The notes under the pieces are model-generated. The model was not told the DNA's origin, made no database searches, and worked only from the letters and a program-made list of their open reading frames with translations. 37,780 bases of DNA from a virus, in the IMG/VR virus record IMGVR_UViG_3300034631_000072, positions 1 to 37,780 of that record; one strand, 5' to 3'. Position 1 is the first letter of the stretch; the number at the start of each line of letters is the position of its first letter. The position numbers and the translations under genes are program-made. This document shows positions 36,428-37,780 of the stretch, piece by piece.

Positions 36428-36464
36428 AAAAGCCTTATCACCACCATATGATAAGGCTTTTTTT
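36428..36464 (+). terminator. Intrinsic terminator after 35978 gene
   Basis: Perfect 13-bp stem AAAAGCCTTATCA / TGATAAGGCTTTT with an 8-base loop and a T-tract. Confidence 0.9.
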
Positions 36465-36504
36465 ATGCCTTTTTAGCCTATCTAAGCAACAATAATAAAA
36501 AAGA

Positions 36505-36534
36505 AAGGGAATCTATCTAATGATAAATTCCCTT
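36505..36534 (-). terminator. Terminator of the integrase gene
   Basis: 8-bp stem AAGGGAAT / ATTCCCTT with a 14-base loop, 23 bases past the integrase stop. The flanking A-run on the plus strand gives a T-tract on the minus strand. Confidence 0.7.
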
Positions 36535-36556
36535 CTTTAAATCGTTTATATCTGCT

Positions 36557-37780
36557 TTACATTTCAAACGCTTTACTCAACATCAAAGCAGTATTAACAG
36601 GATATTTATTTGCATAATGCTGCATGATGGTGTCAATTTTCACATGACCAGACATTCCGCAAACAGTTGGTAGTGGTATACCAGCCTGAATACATAAATT
36701 CAAAAACGTCTTTCTTCCAATGCAATGTGAAGTCAATGTTGAATATTTAGGTACACTAACCTTTTCACCATCACTATCAATATAATCTATATTGTATTGT
36801 AGTTCTTCAATCTTGCTACACATATTCCGCAAATCAGCAGTAAATAGATGAACATATTTAACTGATTCTATTTTGTAATCATACTTATCTAAAACTGATT
36901 GAACTGCTTTTGAAATCGGAATTATAGCCCTTACTTTTTTCTTTTTAGTTTTGGTAGGCACTATATTAATTACGCCACCTGCACATGTATTTTTATTTAA
37001 TAAAGCTAAATCACCAATACGTATACCTGTATTACTTAAAACAATTACAATATTTTTAACATATTCTTCTTTTGAATTAACAGGCTGATAATTCATGATA
37101 GCTTCTAACTCGTCTCGTTCAAGACAAATCATATTTGTTTCAGCAGCATTTACTTTTTCCCAACTATTTGTTTTTATATTGTGCTTAATATCTTTTTTAT
37201 CAAGCCACAAAACAAATTCTTTAAAGGCTGCTAATCTAACGTTAAAAGAATTTGCATTTAATTTCTTCTTACGCTTATTTAAAAAGTAATCGGTGAATTT
37301 CTCAATGAAATTATAATCAATGGAATTTAACGTTATCTTCTTTTTATTATGCTTCTCAAATTCAATTAGATGTTCACCTAAATATTTTAAATTCTTTTCA
37401 CTACCTGTTACAGTTTTTCTTTTCTTTACAATTAGATATTCCTGAATTAAAGCGTGTATATCTTCACCATCTGTTTCAGGTTTATCTAATTCATTTTCTA
37501 TAAATTCTATTGGTGGTAAGGAATTGTATTTAAACTGGTAGGTGGTGATAATACTGCTGATATTGTTATAGAGAGAATCTACAGTTGCAGAATCTGTTGC
37601 TGATAGTCCGTTTTTCTTTGGCTGGTGGTTCTTAGCATCCCACTTATCAGCAGAGATTTTAACCGAAGTGTTCCAATGCTTAATTTTTCCAGCCTTACTG
37701 TAGTAGACTACAATATTACCCATCCCCGTTTTTTTGCTTACGTTGTGCAGGTAGCGTTTAATGTTTTTGCTTGCGTCCAT
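36557..37780 (-). CDS. int: tyrosine recombinase (phage integrase)
   Basis: A 407-residue tyrosine integrase. An N-terminal arm-type domain (VSKKTGMGNIVVYYSKAGKIKHWNTSVKISADKWD, about 14-48) and a SAM-like core-binding domain (about 110-200, with SFNVRLAAFKEFVLWL) precede the catalytic domain. The active-site residues are R254 (SNTGIRIGD), a Lys cluster near 278-282 in the beta turn, H352 and R356 (SHCIGRKTF), H379 (SGH) and the nucleophile Y389 (QHYAN). H and R are spaced by three residues instead of the usual two, an unusual point. The start codon lies at the last base of the window, so an upstream start cannot be excluded. It marks the element as temperate; no att core is identified. Confidence 0.9.
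   Translation of the reverse strand: MDASKNIKRYLHNVSKKTGMGNIVVYYSKAGKIKHWNTSVKISADKWDAKNHQPKKNGLSATDSATVDSLYNNISSIITTYQFKYNSLPPIEFIENELDKPETDGEDIHALIQEYLIVKKRKTVTGSEKNLKYLGEHLIEFEKHNKKKITLNSIDYNFIEKFTDYFLNKRKKKLNANSFNVRLAAFKEFVLWLDKKDIKHNIKTNSWEKVNAAETNMICLERDELEAIMNYQPVNSKEEYVKNIVIVLSNTGIRIGDLALLNKNTCAGGVINIVPTKTKKKKVRAIIPISKAVQSVLDKYDYKIESVKYVHLFTADLRNMCSKIEELQYNIDYIDSDGEKVSVPKYSTLTSHCIGRKTFLNLCIQAGIPLPTVCGMSGHVKIDTIMQHYANKYPVNTALMLSKAFEM

Overview
The window looks like most or all of a temperate, contractile-tailed (myovirus) phage or prophage of the Bacteroidota. Three things point there: the DNA is very AT-rich; genes start in an A-rich context (such as AAATAAATG) without Shine-Dalgarno sites; and the virion proteins belong to the Mu-like set common in Bacteroidota prophages (DUF1320, DUF935 portal, Mu F-like head protein, ClpP-like protease, sheath, tube, LysM-like baseplate protein). 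A complete tyrosine recombinase lies at the right edge. No terminal repeats, tRNA or att sites were seen, so the true element ends are not fixed.

Layout. 1-1307 (minus): DUF5675 protein, RusA-like resolvase, NUMOD4-HNH-AP2 endonuclease. 1446-3722 (plus): PD-(D/E)XK-like nuclease, small membrane proteins, a phage ECF-type sigma factor and a small-terminase candidate. 3790-27579 (plus): terminase, connector and portal, head morphogenesis, a first baseplate/fibre block placed before the capsid, protease-scaffold, capsid, sheath, tube, frameshifted tail chaperone, tape measure, hub, spike, gp25-like wedge, fibres including a 1146-aa LamG-type adhesin, then a papain-like peptidase, a holin candidate and a spanin-like protein. 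27696-30141 (minus): a small protein, a family A/single-subunit-RNA-polymerase-like enzyme with all three palm motifs, and a second HNH protein. 30227-36403: many small unknown genes on both strands, a third HNH protein, an AntA-type antirepressor and dense regulatory DNA. 36557-37780 (minus): integrase.

Control. Two unrelated promoter-like sequences recur. A late-type motif (TAAACA, 15-16 nt, TTTATATAG-like) stands before nine virion genes or operons. Its short spacer and AAAC-containing -35 box fit the ECF sigma encoded just upstream. A 29-nt motif ending in GATATATA stands before the nuclease/sigma operon, the polymerase gene and a small-gene operon. The 34216-35560 region holds several palindromes, an inverted repeated operator-like block, a good Bacteroidota housekeeping promoter and a parS-like 16-mer, and is the best candidate for the lysogeny/maintenance control region.

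The most unusual signal is a short C-terminal tail (R..KI[KD]N[LI]L.E) shared by about nine otherwise unrelated small early proteins from four gene clusters on both strands. A second small-protein oddity is a 13-residue segment in one early protein that copies a segment of the phage's own portal. Assignments come from reading motifs by eye, with no database search; unknown genes are labelled as unknown.
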